A model generated the notes under the pieces. That model saw only the letters and a program-made list of their open reading frames with translations. It did no database searches and was not told the DNA's origin. A DNA stretch of 64,000 nt, from positions 1-64,000 of the forward strand of contig CAZGMJ010000008.1 in NCBI GenBank assembly GCA_964526785.1. The letters run 5' to 3'. Shown piece by piece: positions 50,882 through 59,698 of this stretch (the stretch's first letter is position 1; the number at the start of each line of letters is the position of its first letter). This DNA is from CAZGMJ01 sp964526785. GTDB taxonomy: Bacteria > Planctomycetota > Phycisphaerae > Sedimentisphaerales > Anaerobacaceae. The translations under genes and the position numbers were made by a program.

Positions 50882-52693
50882 GTGAACGCCGGAGAACATC
50901 TTGCCACAGCATTCGTCCTGACTCTCGTCGTGTGCGCGCCTGCCCCGGCATTAATCCGCCGCGTCCCCGACCAGTACCCCACAATCCAATCCGCAATCGA
51001 CGATGCCAACGACGGCGACGAAGTCGTCATCCACCCCGGAACATACACCGGCCCTGGCAACCGCGACATCGACTTTCGCGGCAAAGCCATAACCGTCCGC
51101 TCCATAGACCCCAATGATCCTAATGTGGTCGCGGCAACCGTTATTGACTGCAATGGCACCAACGATGAGCCACATCGCGGCTTCAATTTTCATAGCCGGG
51201 AAGATGCCAATTCTATCCTGGCGGGAATGACCATCACCGGAGGACATGCTCCGAACGAGCCATGTCCTGTTTGGTATTGTACTCATTCGGCAGGCGGCGC
51301 GATACGATGCAGTAATGCAAGCAGTCCCGTAGTCAGGCAATGCGTCCTCACCAACAACACGGCCGGATTGGAATACTGGTATGAGGGAGGTGATTGCATC
51401 AGGCGCCCCTGCCCCGAGCCCGGCCTCAGGTACATTCAAGGCTCTGGTGCCGCTGTGTATATCGAGCAAGACAGTAGCCCACTAATAGACAGATGTACGA
51501 TCAGCAATAACACAGTACTTGAGTCAGGAGGACGCGGCGGAGGACTATACCTATCCTCGGGCAAGCCGACCGTCACCAAATGTGTGTTTGAGGGCAATTC
51601 TGCCAAATACGGCGCAGCAATCTGCTGCTATTCCGGCGCAATCACTATTGCCGGATCCCACTTCACTGGTAATAACGCCAGCGACTATGCTGGCGCAATT
51701 GAAATCACATCCTACGCCTCCTCTGCTATGGATGATTGCACATTCATGGGAAATTCTGCTCAGTGGGGTGGCGCGCTATATCTAAATATGGACTCCAGAA
51801 GTAATACCATCAGAGATTGTGTGTTCAAGAACAACTACGCCTTCGGTGGAGGCGCCATCAGCGCGCACAACTCACATTTCATCGGATGTACTTTCATCGG
51901 CAACGTTGCAGGAGCAGCCGGAGCAGCTAGCTGCGGCAACAATTGCGTCGTCAGGAATTCCATCTTCGCCGGAAACACTGCAAATTCCGGAGGGGCTTGC
52001 TCGTTGTCAGGAAGTAACCCAGCATTGATCAACTGCACATTGACCGGCAATCGAGCAATCCGCGACGCAACATGGGATTACCCTGGAATCGGCGGCGCCG
52101 TCTATTGCGGCGGGGACAGCGTGATGCAGATATCGAACAGCATTCTGTGGGATAATCTTGCCGAATCGGGAAGCGAAATCGCTCTTGTAACAGCCCGTCC
52201 CATTGTCGGCTACAGAGCTCCTAGTGCTGTCATTTCAAACACCAATATCATGCCCGGTAGTGGAGCCATCTTCCTGGATTATGCTGCATCCATCGACTAC
52301 GACGCAGTCCTGGATGCTGATCCCTGCTTTTGCGATCCTGGCTATTGGGATTCGAATGGGACGCCGGGGGTTGCTGATGATGATTTCTGGGTGGATGGGG
52401 ATTACCATTTGAAGTCACAGGGGGGCAGGTGGGATGCGGACAGCGAAAGCTGGGTGCGGGATGAGGTGACCAGTCCGTGTATTGACGCGGGGAATCCTAT
52501 GAGTCCTATCGGGCGCGAGCTGTTTCCCAATGGCGGCATTGTCAACATGGGGACCTATGGGGGGACGGTCGAAGCAAGCAAGTCATACTTCGATGCCCCC
52601 GTCTGCGAGACTATCATCGCCGGCGACATAAACGGCGACTGCCTCGTCGACTTCAAAGACTTCTGTTTCCTCGCCCTCCACTGGCTCGAATAA
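50882..52693 (+). CDS. Secreted parallel beta-helix protein with dockerin-like tail
   Basis: 603-aa exported protein (signal peptide to about residue 22, TAFVLTLVVCAPAPA). YPTIQSAIDDANDGDEVVIHPGTY is the usual start of right-handed parallel beta-helix domains. About 400 residues of turns rich in Asn, Gly and Ser follow (SGGRGGGLYLSSGKPTVTKC, CTFMGNSAQWGGALYL). Many Cys may form disulfides. The fold is typical of polysaccharide lyases and adhesins; no catalytic residues are evident. The C-terminus GDINGDCLVDFKDFCFLALH, then WLE, is a dockerin-like motif shared with the preceding gene. Start is GTG with GGAGGGAG. Probably cotranscribed with the alpha-2-macroglobulin gene. Confidence 0.87.
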   Translation: MNAGEHLATAFVLTLVVCAPAPALIRRVPDQYPTIQSAIDDANDGDEVVIHPGTYTGPGNRDIDFRGKAITVRSIDPNDPNVVAATVIDCNGTNDEPHRGFNFHSREDANSILAGMTITGGHAPNEPCPVWYCTHSAGGAIRCSNASSPVVRQCVLTNNTAGLEYWYEGGDCIRRPCPEPGLRYIQGSGAAVYIEQDSSPLIDRCTISNNTVLESGGRGGGLYLSSGKPTVTKCVFEGNSAKYGAAICCYSGAITIAGSHFTGNNASDYAGAIEITSYASSAMDDCTFMGNSAQWGGALYLNMDSRSNTIRDCVFKNNYAFGGGAISAHNSHFIGCTFIGNVAGAAGAASCGNNCVVRNSIFAGNTANSGGACSLSGSNPALINCTLTGNRAIRDATWDYPGIGGAVYCGGDSVMQISNSILWDNLAESGSEIALVTARPIVGYRAPSAVISNTNIMPGSGAIFLDYAASIDYDAVLDADPCFCDPGYWDSNGTPGVADDDFWVDGDYHLKSQGGRWDADSESWVRDEVTSPCIDAGNPMSPIGRELFPNGGIVNMGTYGGTVEASKSYFDAPVCETIIAGDINGDCLVDFKDFCFLALHWLE

Positions 52694-53025
52694 ACCCCCA
52701 TCCGCTCCCGATTGTCCACTTCTCCTTGTGGCCCGAACGGCACTCAAACAAGGGTATTGCCGCCCAATACCTGCAAGCCGCTTCTGTGCAATTGCTGCAA
52801 TGATTCAGGATTTCCCTTGACTTTCAGCCCTCTGTTTTGTATAATACACACCTAACATATACAGACAACAGAACCCATAGCGAGGCCTAATGCGCAATCA
52901 CTCATCTACATCAACAATCGCCCGACCCCCGAGCCGGGACCTCAACAGCCGCCGAAAGGAACCAGACGCGTATACTTCCGGAACCCGAATATGCAAAACG
53001 TCGAAGATCCGCCGGTGGCGGAAAG

Positions 53026-53119
53026 CCAATCGACACCCTTCTACATCGAGTCGGGTGTCGTCCCGAGCGAGTGGAACGAGTCGAGGGATCTCCCCTTCGG
53101 CTGGACAAGTGTGCAAAAC
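53026..53119. repeat. 94-bp intergenic repeat, copy 1
   Basis: Matches 53298-53391 at 85 of 94 positions. It contains an internal inverted repeat: CGACACCC at its left part with GGGTGTCG 16 bp later. The core GGGTGTCGTCCCGAGCGAGT and following GTCGAGGGATCT resemble a palindromic-type intergenic repeat seen in many environmental genomes. Confidence 0.85.
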
Positions 53120-53149
53120 GAACCCAATATAAATATAGGCAAGATGCAA
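53112..53149. repeat. 38-bp A-rich repeat, copy 1
   Basis: Begins TGCAAAAC and ends AAGATGCAA. Copy 2 is at 53181-53218, with most positions identical. It overlaps the end of the 94-bp repeat by 8 bp. Confidence 0.75.
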
Positions 53150-53180
53150 TCGGACTCAGCCCCTCGGTGCCTGCCGTTTA

Positions 53181-53218
53181 TGCAAAACAAACCCAAAAGT
53201 AAAATAGGTAAGATGCAA
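53181..53218. repeat. 38-bp A-rich repeat, copy 2
   Basis: Begins TGCAAAACAAACCC and ends TAAGATGCAA; direct orientation relative to 53112-53149. The 806-bp gap 52694-53499 holds only these repeats and no supported gene. Confidence 0.75.
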
Positions 53219-53297
53219 ACCTCTCCTACCAGGTGCCGTGTGTCCCTCTCAATGCCTTGCTGCCTCAGTGCCCTGGCCCCTTTTCGAAAAAACAAAC

Positions 53298-53391
53298 CCA
53301 ATCGACACCCTTCAACATGGACTCGGGTGTCGTCCCGAGCGAGTGGAACAAGTCGAGGGAGCTCCCCTTCGAATGGACAAATGTCCAAAAC
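53298..53391. repeat. 94-bp intergenic repeat, copy 2
   Basis: Same orientation and length as 53026-53119, nine mismatches, no indels. The flanking AAAACAAACCC also resembles the start of the 38-bp repeat. Confidence 0.85.
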
Positions 53392-53499
53392 ACCGCAGGT
53401 CCCCCTCTGGCGGGACCCCAGAGTCAATATAGACAAGAAATGCCACACGAACCTGCTAATCAGCTACCCCCAGACGCCTCGCACGCCCAGCATGCGTGC

Positions 53500-55524
53500 T
53501 CACATCGTCCGCAACTCAGCTGAGACGGACTGCGTGAGGCTCTTGACGATGCCGTCCTGGAAGCCGTCAACGGTTTCGTGCGTCAGTGTTCCGTCCTCGT
53601 CGCGGAATCGCAGCGACAGCGTTACGCTCTTTCGCCCCTTCGCCACGCCCTTGCCGCGATATATCTCGACAAACCGCAGGTCCTCCAGTTCGCCCGGCGC
53701 GCTGGCCCGAACCGCAGCCTCGATATCCGCCCATCGCACCGGTTCGTCCACCACGATCGACAAATCCCGCTCCACAGCCGGAAAACGCGGAATCGGCCGG
53801 ACCTGCACCTCGCCGCCCATCAGCGACAGCAGCGCCTCGAACTCAAGCTCGCCCGCCACCGGCTTGACGTCCTCGAAATCGAACGTCTGGCAGACCTTGT
53901 CCGAAACCACGCCCGCCACGCCTGCCGGATCGCCGTTGACGAGAATCCTGGCCCCCTCTTCCGCCCAGACCAGCTCGGCCGGCTCGAAGAAGACCTCGGC
54001 GTCTCTGCGCACGCTCTTGATCAGCCCCTCGATCGCCCCGCGCAGCTCGCGGAAATTGGTATCGCACACCAGGCCCAGCTTGGCCTCCTGCTTCGGCAGA
54101 CAGCCCGTCTCGCTTCGCCCAGGCTCCGGCACGAACGTATCGGCCAGTTCGAACACGCGGCACGGCGTATTCTTCGCGTTCAGATTCGTCTTGAGCACGC
54201 CCAAAAGCGAGCCGATCAGCGTCTGGCGCAGCTTGTTGGCGCTCTTTCGCGACTCATCCTTGACCGCCAGATGCTCGCTTCCGCCCTCGACTGCGAACAG
54301 CGCCGCGGTCGCATCGTCCACAAACGAAACCGTAATCGTCTCGAAGAACCCGCAACCATTCAAAAACGCCCCGGCCGAGCGCGTCAAACGCTCGCGGTCG
54401 CCCATCGGCACCACCTCAATGCTGATCTTGCGCTCGGTCGGCACTTTGCCAAAGCCGTGCACCCGCGCGACCTCTTCGATCAGATCGACTTCGCGATGGA
54501 TGTCGCTGCGCCACGAAGGCACCGAGCAAACCACCGAATCGCCGTCCAACTCCGGCTCGAAGCACAGTGCACGGAGAATCCGCAGCACCTCGTCGCCCGG
54601 CACATCGATTCCGAGCAGCTTCTTGATGCGTCCGAGCCGCAGCGCAACCTGTTTCGCCTCCCACTTCCGCGGATACGCGTCGACCACGCCCCTGGCCACC
54701 GTTCCGCCCGCCCATTCGACGATCAACTGTGCCGTCCGCCGGGACGCCCAGTCGATCCGCTCGATATCCACGATCCGCTCGAAACGGTACGACGCATCCG
54801 AGGGCAGCGTCAGCGCCCGCGATGTCGTCCGCACGCTCACGGGGTCGAAATACGCATCTTCGAGCAGAATGGAGGTCGTCTCGTCGCCGACTTCCGTATG
54901 CAGGCCGCCCATGACGCCCGCGACCGCAACCGGCCCGGTCGGATCGGCGATCACCAGCATCTCCGGCTGCAGTTCGCAATCGCTGCCGTCGATACTCACA
55001 ATCCGCTCGCCCGCCCCGGCCTTGCGCACGATGATCTTGCCGTCGGCGACTTTGGCACAGTCGAACGCGTGCGGCGGCTGGCCCGTCTCGAACATCGCGA
55101 AATTCGTCGCGTCGACAACGTTATTGACGCTTCGCATCCCGACCGCTTCGAGCCGCTGGACGACCCAATCGGGCGAGGGCCCTACCCTGACGCCCTCGAT
55201 CACCCGCGCCGTGTACCGCCCGCACAGATCGGGCTCCTGTATCTCCACGCTCGCAAGCTCGGCAACGTCCCGCTCGGACTCGGCATACGACACCTGGGGC
55301 AGCTTCACCTGTTTGCCCGTCGCCGCCGCCAGTTCCCGCGCCATGCCGATATGGCCGAGGCAGTCGCCTCGATTGCTCGTTACCTCCGCGTCGATGACCA
55401 CATCACCCTCGGGATACTCGATTCCCTCGCAGGGAAAACCAAGGTCGCTGAGCGTCTCGGCCACCTGCTCGCCCGAAAGTTCCGTATCAACGTAATCCTT
55501 TAGCCAGTTTAGAGATATCTTCAT
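53500..55524 (-). CDS. pheT: Phenylalanine-tRNA ligase beta subunit, short form
   Basis: 674-aa beta subunit of phenylalanyl-tRNA synthetase. N-terminal KISLNWLKDYVDTELSGEQV, B3/B4 editing region (RYTARVIEGV, SVNNVVDATNFAMFETGQPPHAFD), B5 domain, catalytic-like core (DLIEEVARVHGFGKVP) and C-terminal ferredoxin-like anticodon-binding domain (PRFPAVERDLSIVVDEPV). The EMAP-II/OB-type tRNA-binding domain of about 110 residues found after residue 40 in E. coli PheT is absent: GIEYPEGDVVIDAEVTSNRG joins directly. The ATG at 55524 fits the family N-terminus. pheS is not adjacent. Confidence 0.95.
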   Translation of the reverse strand: MKISLNWLKDYVDTELSGEQVAETLSDLGFPCEGIEYPEGDVVIDAEVTSNRGDCLGHIGMARELAAATGKQVKLPQVSYAESERDVAELASVEIQEPDLCGRYTARVIEGVRVGPSPDWVVQRLEAVGMRSVNNVVDATNFAMFETGQPPHAFDCAKVADGKIIVRKAGAGERIVSIDGSDCELQPEMLVIADPTGPVAVAGVMGGLHTEVGDETTSILLEDAYFDPVSVRTTSRALTLPSDASYRFERIVDIERIDWASRRTAQLIVEWAGGTVARGVVDAYPRKWEAKQVALRLGRIKKLLGIDVPGDEVLRILRALCFEPELDGDSVVCSVPSWRSDIHREVDLIEEVARVHGFGKVPTERKISIEVVPMGDRERLTRSAGAFLNGCGFFETITVSFVDDATAALFAVEGGSEHLAVKDESRKSANKLRQTLIGSLLGVLKTNLNAKNTPCRVFELADTFVPEPGRSETGCLPKQEAKLGLVCDTNFRELRGAIEGLIKSVRRDAEVFFEPAELVWAEEGARILVNGDPAGVAGVVSDKVCQTFDFEDVKPVAGELEFEALLSLMGGEVQVRPIPRFPAVERDLSIVVDEPVRWADIEAAVRASAPGELEDLRFVEIYRGKGVAKGRKSVTLSLRFRDEDGTLTHETVDGFQDGIVKSLTQSVSAELRTM

Positions 55525-55730
55525 AATACAACCGCCACAAAGTGTCATTGCATAAACCTAATACCATAGTGGCCGCCGCAGGGGCTGTCAACCGCTTTGT
55601 CCAGCGACCGCAGGCCGCAGGCGAAGGCCGGCCGCAGTTGCTCGCGCCGGGGCGCAGGTATCCCGCCGGCAGACCCGAGACCGAAGCGGCATACGGTGCA
55701 GGCCGAAGGCTTTGCTCGCGGCGTTTTCCT

Positions 55731-55759
55731 TTGATTCGGCCCACCGGCATGCGTATACT
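55731..55759 (+). promoter_or_regulatory. Promoter of the VOC gene
   Basis: TTGATT (55731-55736), 17 bp, TATACT (55754-55759), leader about 100 nt. The rest of the 344-bp gap 55525-55868 is GC-rich (repeated GGCCGCAGGC-like words near 55605-55635) and would hold the pheT promoter, with TTGACA on the minus strand near 55588. Confidence 0.6.
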
Positions 55760-55868
55760 GCCGACAGAGTAGCTCGGACGTGCTGCACGCCCGGTCATTA
55801 CCCAATGCCGGCGGCCAGCAGAGCACACGAACAATCTACTATCAGCGGCACTTAACGAAGGAGTAACC

Positions 55869-56405
55869 ATGAGAAGACACCATCCGGCGATTATCGCATC
55901 TGCATGCATTCTGGGTCTCGCACTCGTCGCGGCCGCGGCAATACAGCAGGCCGAACCGGTGTTTACGCGAAGCACAATCGATATCGGCATCGTCGTCAGC
56001 GACGTGGACGCATCGGCGAAGTTCTATAAGGAGGCCATCGGCTTCAAGGAACTCTCGGGCTTCGACGTGTCGAAAGAGATGGCGGGCGATTCGGGACTGA
56101 CCGACTACCAGCCGATTCACGTCCGCGTGCTCGTCCTGGAGAACGAATCGACCGCCACACGGGTCAAGATCATGTCCTTCCCGGATGCCGCGGTCAGCAA
56201 GGTGGATAACACGTACATCAGTTCGAGTCTGGGATACAGCTATCTGACGCTTCGCGTGGCGGATACGACGGCCGCGGTGGCGCGCGTCCGCCGGGCGGGC
56301 TTCGAACCGGTCAAGGAACCGTATCGCATCAATGCCAATACGTGCCTGACGCTGGTCAAGGACCCGGACGGCAATATCATTGAATTCGTCGGACCGCTGA
56401 GGTAG
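55869..56405 (+). CDS. Exported VOC (glyoxalase-fold) protein
   Basis: 178-aa protein with an N-terminal signal or anchor segment (residues 8-24, IIASACILGLALVAAAA), then one vicinal-oxygen-chelate domain of two beta-alpha-beta-beta-beta modules (DIGIVVSDVDASAKFYKEAI, YLTLRVADTTAAVARVRRAG). The end LVKDPDGNIIEFVGPLR carries a typical metal-ligand Glu. Members are metal-dependent lyases, dioxygenases or resistance proteins; the substrate here is unknown. Export outside the cytoplasm is unusual for the fold. AAGGAG precedes the ATG. Confidence 0.82.
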   Translation: MRRHHPAIIASACILGLALVAAAAIQQAEPVFTRSTIDIGIVVSDVDASAKFYKEAIGFKELSGFDVSKEMAGDSGLTDYQPIHVRVLVLENESTATRVKIMSFPDAAVSKVDNTYISSSLGYSYLTLRVADTTAAVARVRRAGFEPVKEPYRINANTCLTLVKDPDGNIIEFVGPLR

Positions 56406-56515
56406 TCTGGAGTGATAACAGCGGACAAGGGCAAATATCGAAATGATGCGAGGCAAACATGCCGCCTGAATGTCTATCAAGCAGAATGATTTGATGTGAA
56501 TAAGGCGAGACGCGG

Positions 56516-58003
56516 ATGACAGATGTAGAACGATTCGAGCAGTTGATAAAGAGCGGTCAGCCGTGCGTATCCATCGTGACGACGGAGGAACGGTATGCCC
56601 TTGAAACGGTCCGCAAGGCGGCAATGGGCCTCAAGCGGGACATGTGGGTATGGTCGCTGGCGGGCGGAGTGCGCGAGGGTCTGCTCGAAGGCAGCCCGTA
56701 CATCGCGGACACCGATCTGCCCGCGGCGGGTCTGGCAAATATGACCAAGGCCAAACCCGGCTCGATCTGTGTGACGCTCGATTTGGCCGAGCATCTCAAG
56801 ACGGGCAAAGCCCTGCGGATTCTCCGCGACATGATCGACGAGCACGGCAAGACGGGCATCACGATTGTGATGATCGACCATACGGACGCCCTGCCCCCGG
56901 TCGTCAAGGCGTATACACGACGATTCGAGCTATCCTATCCGGACGAGAAGGAACTCAAGGAGATCATCCGTGGCACGCTCCAGCGGCTGCATCGCAAGAA
57001 ACCCATCGAGGTCGGCATCACGCCAAAAGGGCTCGAAGCAATTGTCCGCAACCTGCGCGGGCTGACGCGGCGCCAGGCGGTGCGGATCATCAGCGATACG
57101 GTGGCGAACGATCAGAAATTCAGCGATGAGGATATCAACAGCGTGATCGCGAGCAAACGCGCTATGGTGCAGCGGGACGGGCTGCTGGAATTCGTGCGGA
57201 CGCCTCAGGATTTGGGCGAGATCGGGGGTATGCGGCAGTTGAAGCGATGGCTCAACCAGCGCAAGGAAGCCTTCGGCAGCGAGGCCCAGGAGTTCGGAAT
57301 CGAGGCGCCCCGCGGCGTGCTGATGCTCGGGGTGCAGGGGGCGGGAAAGAGTCTGTGCGCCAAGGCCATAGCGACCGCGTGGCACCAGCCTTTGCTGAGG
57401 CTCGATCCGGGAACGCTCTACGGCAGTTTCGTCGGGCAGTCGGAGAAGAATCTGCGCGATGCCCTGCGCCAGACGGAGATGATGGCGCCGGTGATCCTCT
57501 GGATCGATGAAATTGAGAAGGCTTTCGCCTCGGCGGCCAGCCGCAGCGCCGACGGCGGGCTCTCTCAGCGCATGTTCGGCACGCTGCTGACGTGGCTCCA
57601 GGAGCACGAGCAACCCGTATTCGTGGTCGCTACGGCTAACGATATCGAAGCGTTGCCGCCGGAACTGCTGAGAAAGGGCCGATTCGACGAGATATTCTTC
57701 GTCGATCTGCCCGATCCGACGGTGCGCCGGCAGATATTCTCGATTCATCTGAACAAACGCGGCCGCAATCCGGAGCAGTTCGACCTCGATGCGCTGGCAG
57801 AGGCGGCCGACGGCTACAGCGGCTCGGAAATCGAGCAGGCGATCATCTCAGCGCTGCACGAGGCGTTTACCGATAGAGTCGATCTGAGCACGAGAGCTGT
57901 TATTTCCGTGTTGCAGACGTCGCCTCCGCTGTCGATAACGATGGCCGAGACCGTCCGATCGTTGCGTGACTGGGCCAGGTCCCGATGCGTGGCTGCAGAC
58001 TGA
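56516..58003 (+). CDS. AAA+ ATPase, Ycf46-like
   Basis: 495-aa cytosolic ATPase. The N-terminal 220 residues resemble a degenerate AAA module (TTEERYALETVRKA, ITIVMIDHTDALPP). The active AAA+ domain has Walker A G272-VQGAGKS-279, Walker B ILWIDEIEKAF (D331, E332), sensor 1 VVATANDI and arginine finger region LLRKGRFDEIFFVDLPD. This layout matches the Ycf46 family of cyanobacteria and plastids, implicated in photosynthetic or carbon regulation there but unknown in heterotrophs. Stand-alone gene. Confidence 0.88.
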   Translation: MTDVERFEQLIKSGQPCVSIVTTEERYALETVRKAAMGLKRDMWVWSLAGGVREGLLEGSPYIADTDLPAAGLANMTKAKPGSICVTLDLAEHLKTGKALRILRDMIDEHGKTGITIVMIDHTDALPPVVKAYTRRFELSYPDEKELKEIIRGTLQRLHRKKPIEVGITPKGLEAIVRNLRGLTRRQAVRIISDTVANDQKFSDEDINSVIASKRAMVQRDGLLEFVRTPQDLGEIGGMRQLKRWLNQRKEAFGSEAQEFGIEAPRGVLMLGVQGAGKSLCAKAIATAWHQPLLRLDPGTLYGSFVGQSEKNLRDALRQTEMMAPVILWIDEIEKAFASAASRSADGGLSQRMFGTLLTWLQEHEQPVFVVATANDIEALPPELLRKGRFDEIFFVDLPDPTVRRQIFSIHLNKRGRNPEQFDLDALAEAADGYSGSEIEQAIISALHEAFTDRVDLSTRAVISVLQTSPPLSITMAETVRSLRDWARSRCVAAD

Positions 58004-58102
58004 GCAATCGAGCGTCCCTCGCACTGCTGCCGCCAGCAGGCAGGTATAACGCCGACCGGCGACAGCGCCGGATTTGGGGTTTTCATCGAGGCCGGCGGTG
58101 CG

Positions 58103-58108
58103 TATAAT
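58103..58108 (+). promoter_or_regulatory. -10 box of the PEGA lipoprotein gene
   Basis: TATAAT at 58103-58108, about 33 nt upstream of the ATG; no clear -35. Confidence 0.4.
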
Positions 58109-58141
58109 ACCCGGCGTTGATTTGTCCGGAGATTTTCAGGG

Positions 58142-58582
58142 ATGACCGCTATGCTTAAAAGGAAGGTTCGCAAGAGACTGACACTGGCACTGACTCTGAC
58201 GGCGCTGCTTGCCGCGGGTTGCGTCGAGCGCAGGCTCACTATTGTTACGGAGCCCAAAGATGCTTTGGTAACGCTGAATGACGAGGAGATCGGTGTCTCG
58301 CCTGTAACGGTGCCCTTCCAGTGGTACGGCGATTACAATGTGCGAATCAGCAAGGATGGATACCAGACGCTGGATACACATCAGAAGCTCAAACGGCCGT
58401 GGTACGACTATTTTCCGTTCGACTTTTTCGCACAGATCGTCAATCCAGATCGAATCGTCGACGAGTACGAATGGACATTCCAGCTCACGCCCAAGCGGTA
58501 CCCCTCGCGAACGGAAATAATCGAGCAATCGGAGGAGTTGAAAGAGGACCTGGACTGGCAGTTGCCCGAGCGCCCCGAATAG
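58142..58582 (+). CDS. PEGA-domain lipoprotein
   Basis: 146-aa predicted lipoprotein: basic N-terminus, hydrophobic stretch and lipobox LLAAGC with C27. One PEGA domain (about residues 30-75, LTIVTEPKDALVTLNDEEIG, ISKDGYQTL), a beta-strand unit found in surface proteins. The rest is acidic and aromatic with WYDYFPFDFFAQIV. Function unknown, probably structural at the cell surface. ATG 58151 is an alternative start with better spaced AGGG. Converges on the epimerase gene with 30 bp between the stops. Confidence 0.83.
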   Translation: MTAMLKRKVRKRLTLALTLTALLAAGCVERRLTIVTEPKDALVTLNDEEIGVSPVTVPFQWYGDYNVRISKDGYQTLDTHQKLKRPWYDYFPFDFFAQIVNPDRIVDEYEWTFQLTPKRYPSRTEIIEQSEELKEDLDWQLPERPE

Positions 58583-58612
58583 CCCGGAGCGCGCAGCGCG
58601 AATCGGTCGCGC

Positions 58613-59551
58613 TCAAACAAGATTGTCGCGGTACCAGTCTATTGCTTTGGTCAAGCCGTCCTGGAAACTGATGACCGGTTTGTATCCGATTACCTTTTGA
58701 GCCAGCGAGATATCCGCCAGCGAGTGCTTCACGTCACCGGGCCGGGGATCAACGTGATTCGACTTGACGGACTTGCCGACGATGTCGTTGATCATGTCGA
58801 TGATGGCATTGACGGTTATGGCCTCGCCGCAGGCAACGTTGACGGTCTCGCCCGCGGTCTTCTCGGCGCGGGCGGCCAGAAGGTTTGCTTCGACAACGTT
58901 ATCGATGTACGTGAAGTCGCGGCTCTGCTCGCCGTCCCCGTAAATCGTGGGCGGCTGGTCTTTGAGAATCGAGGTGACAAAGGCGGGTATGGCGGCGGCG
59001 TACTGACTGGTCGGATCCTGATGCGGACCAAAAACGTTGAAATAGCGAAGCGAGATGGTCTCCAGGCCGAAGACGCTGGAAAACACCGAGCAATAGTACT
59101 CGCCAACGAGTTTGCCCACCGCATACGGAGAGAGCGGCATCGGACGCATTGTCTCTTCCTTCGGCAGCGTGGGCGTATCGCCGTAGGCGGACGAACTGGC
59201 GGCGTAGACGAAGCGTTTGACGCCGCTGTCGCGGGCGGCCAGCAGCATGGTAAACGTGGCGTCCACGCAATGCCGATGCGAGGCGGCCGGGTCGTCCACG
59301 CTGCGCGGCACCGACGGCAGCGCACCCTGGTGGAGCACCACATCGATATCTTTGGCGGCGCGGCGGGCCACTTCGATATCTCCCATGTCCGCTTCCACGA
59401 ACTCGATCCTGTCCATGACGGAGGCCAGATTCTCCTTCTTTCCCGTCAGGAGGTTGTCGAGGACGCGCACGAAGCAGCCCTCGGAGACCAGTCTTCTGCA
59501 GATGTTCGAGCCGATGAAACCGGCTCCGCCCGTCACAAGGAACTTATCCAT
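58613..59551 (-). CDS. NAD-dependent sugar epimerase, UDP-GlcNAc/glucose 4-epimerase type
   Basis: 312-aa extended short-chain dehydrogenase acting on nucleotide sugars. NAD-binding VTGGAGFIGSNICRRL, catalytic Ser in YAASSSAYGD, catalytic Y-x-x-x-K in SPYAVGKLVGEYYC, substrate region LRYFNVFGPHQDP and YGDGEQSRDFTYIDNVV. The RYFNVFGP(H/R)QDP and DFTYI pattern resembles WbpP-type 4-epimerases of exopolysaccharide clusters. It lies downstream of the Wzc-like gene, which supports a polysaccharide role. GAGG precedes the ATG. Confidence 0.9.
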   Translation of the reverse strand: MDKFLVTGGAGFIGSNICRRLVSEGCFVRVLDNLLTGKKENLASVMDRIEFVEADMGDIEVARRAAKDIDVVLHQGALPSVPRSVDDPAASHRHCVDATFTMLLAARDSGVKRFVYAASSSAYGDTPTLPKEETMRPMPLSPYAVGKLVGEYYCSVFSSVFGLETISLRYFNVFGPHQDPTSQYAAAIPAFVTSILKDQPPTIYGDGEQSRDFTYIDNVVEANLLAARAEKTAGETVNVACGEAITVNAIIDMINDIVGKSVKSNHVDPRPGDVKHSLADISLAQKVIGYKPVISFQDGLTKAIDWYRDNLV

Positions 59552-59586
59552 AAGTCACACCTCAAAACATCATTTTGGCGCATAAG

Positions 59587-59610
59587 AAGGACCCCACTTG
59601 CGGGGTCCTT
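59587..59610 (-). terminator. Hairpin between the Wzc-like and epimerase genes
   Basis: AAGGACCCC (59587-59595), loop ACTTGC, GGGGTCCTT (59602-59610). The perfect 9-bp stem lacks a long T-run, so termination may be partial. Confidence 0.6.
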
Positions 59611-59698
59611 CGAGAATACGTGTTACAACCTGAATCAACTCTGCGTCTCCATCGAGATGCATTCGTCTGGCAATCCCGGAAGCGGTTTACGCTCCTGG

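Noticed and set aside
52991..55503. Long plus-strand open frames (834 and 641 codons) opposite pheT
   Set aside because: They are shadows of a conserved minus-strand gene; their translations are rich in Arg, Ser and Pro without recognisable domains, and one runs across the repeat block.
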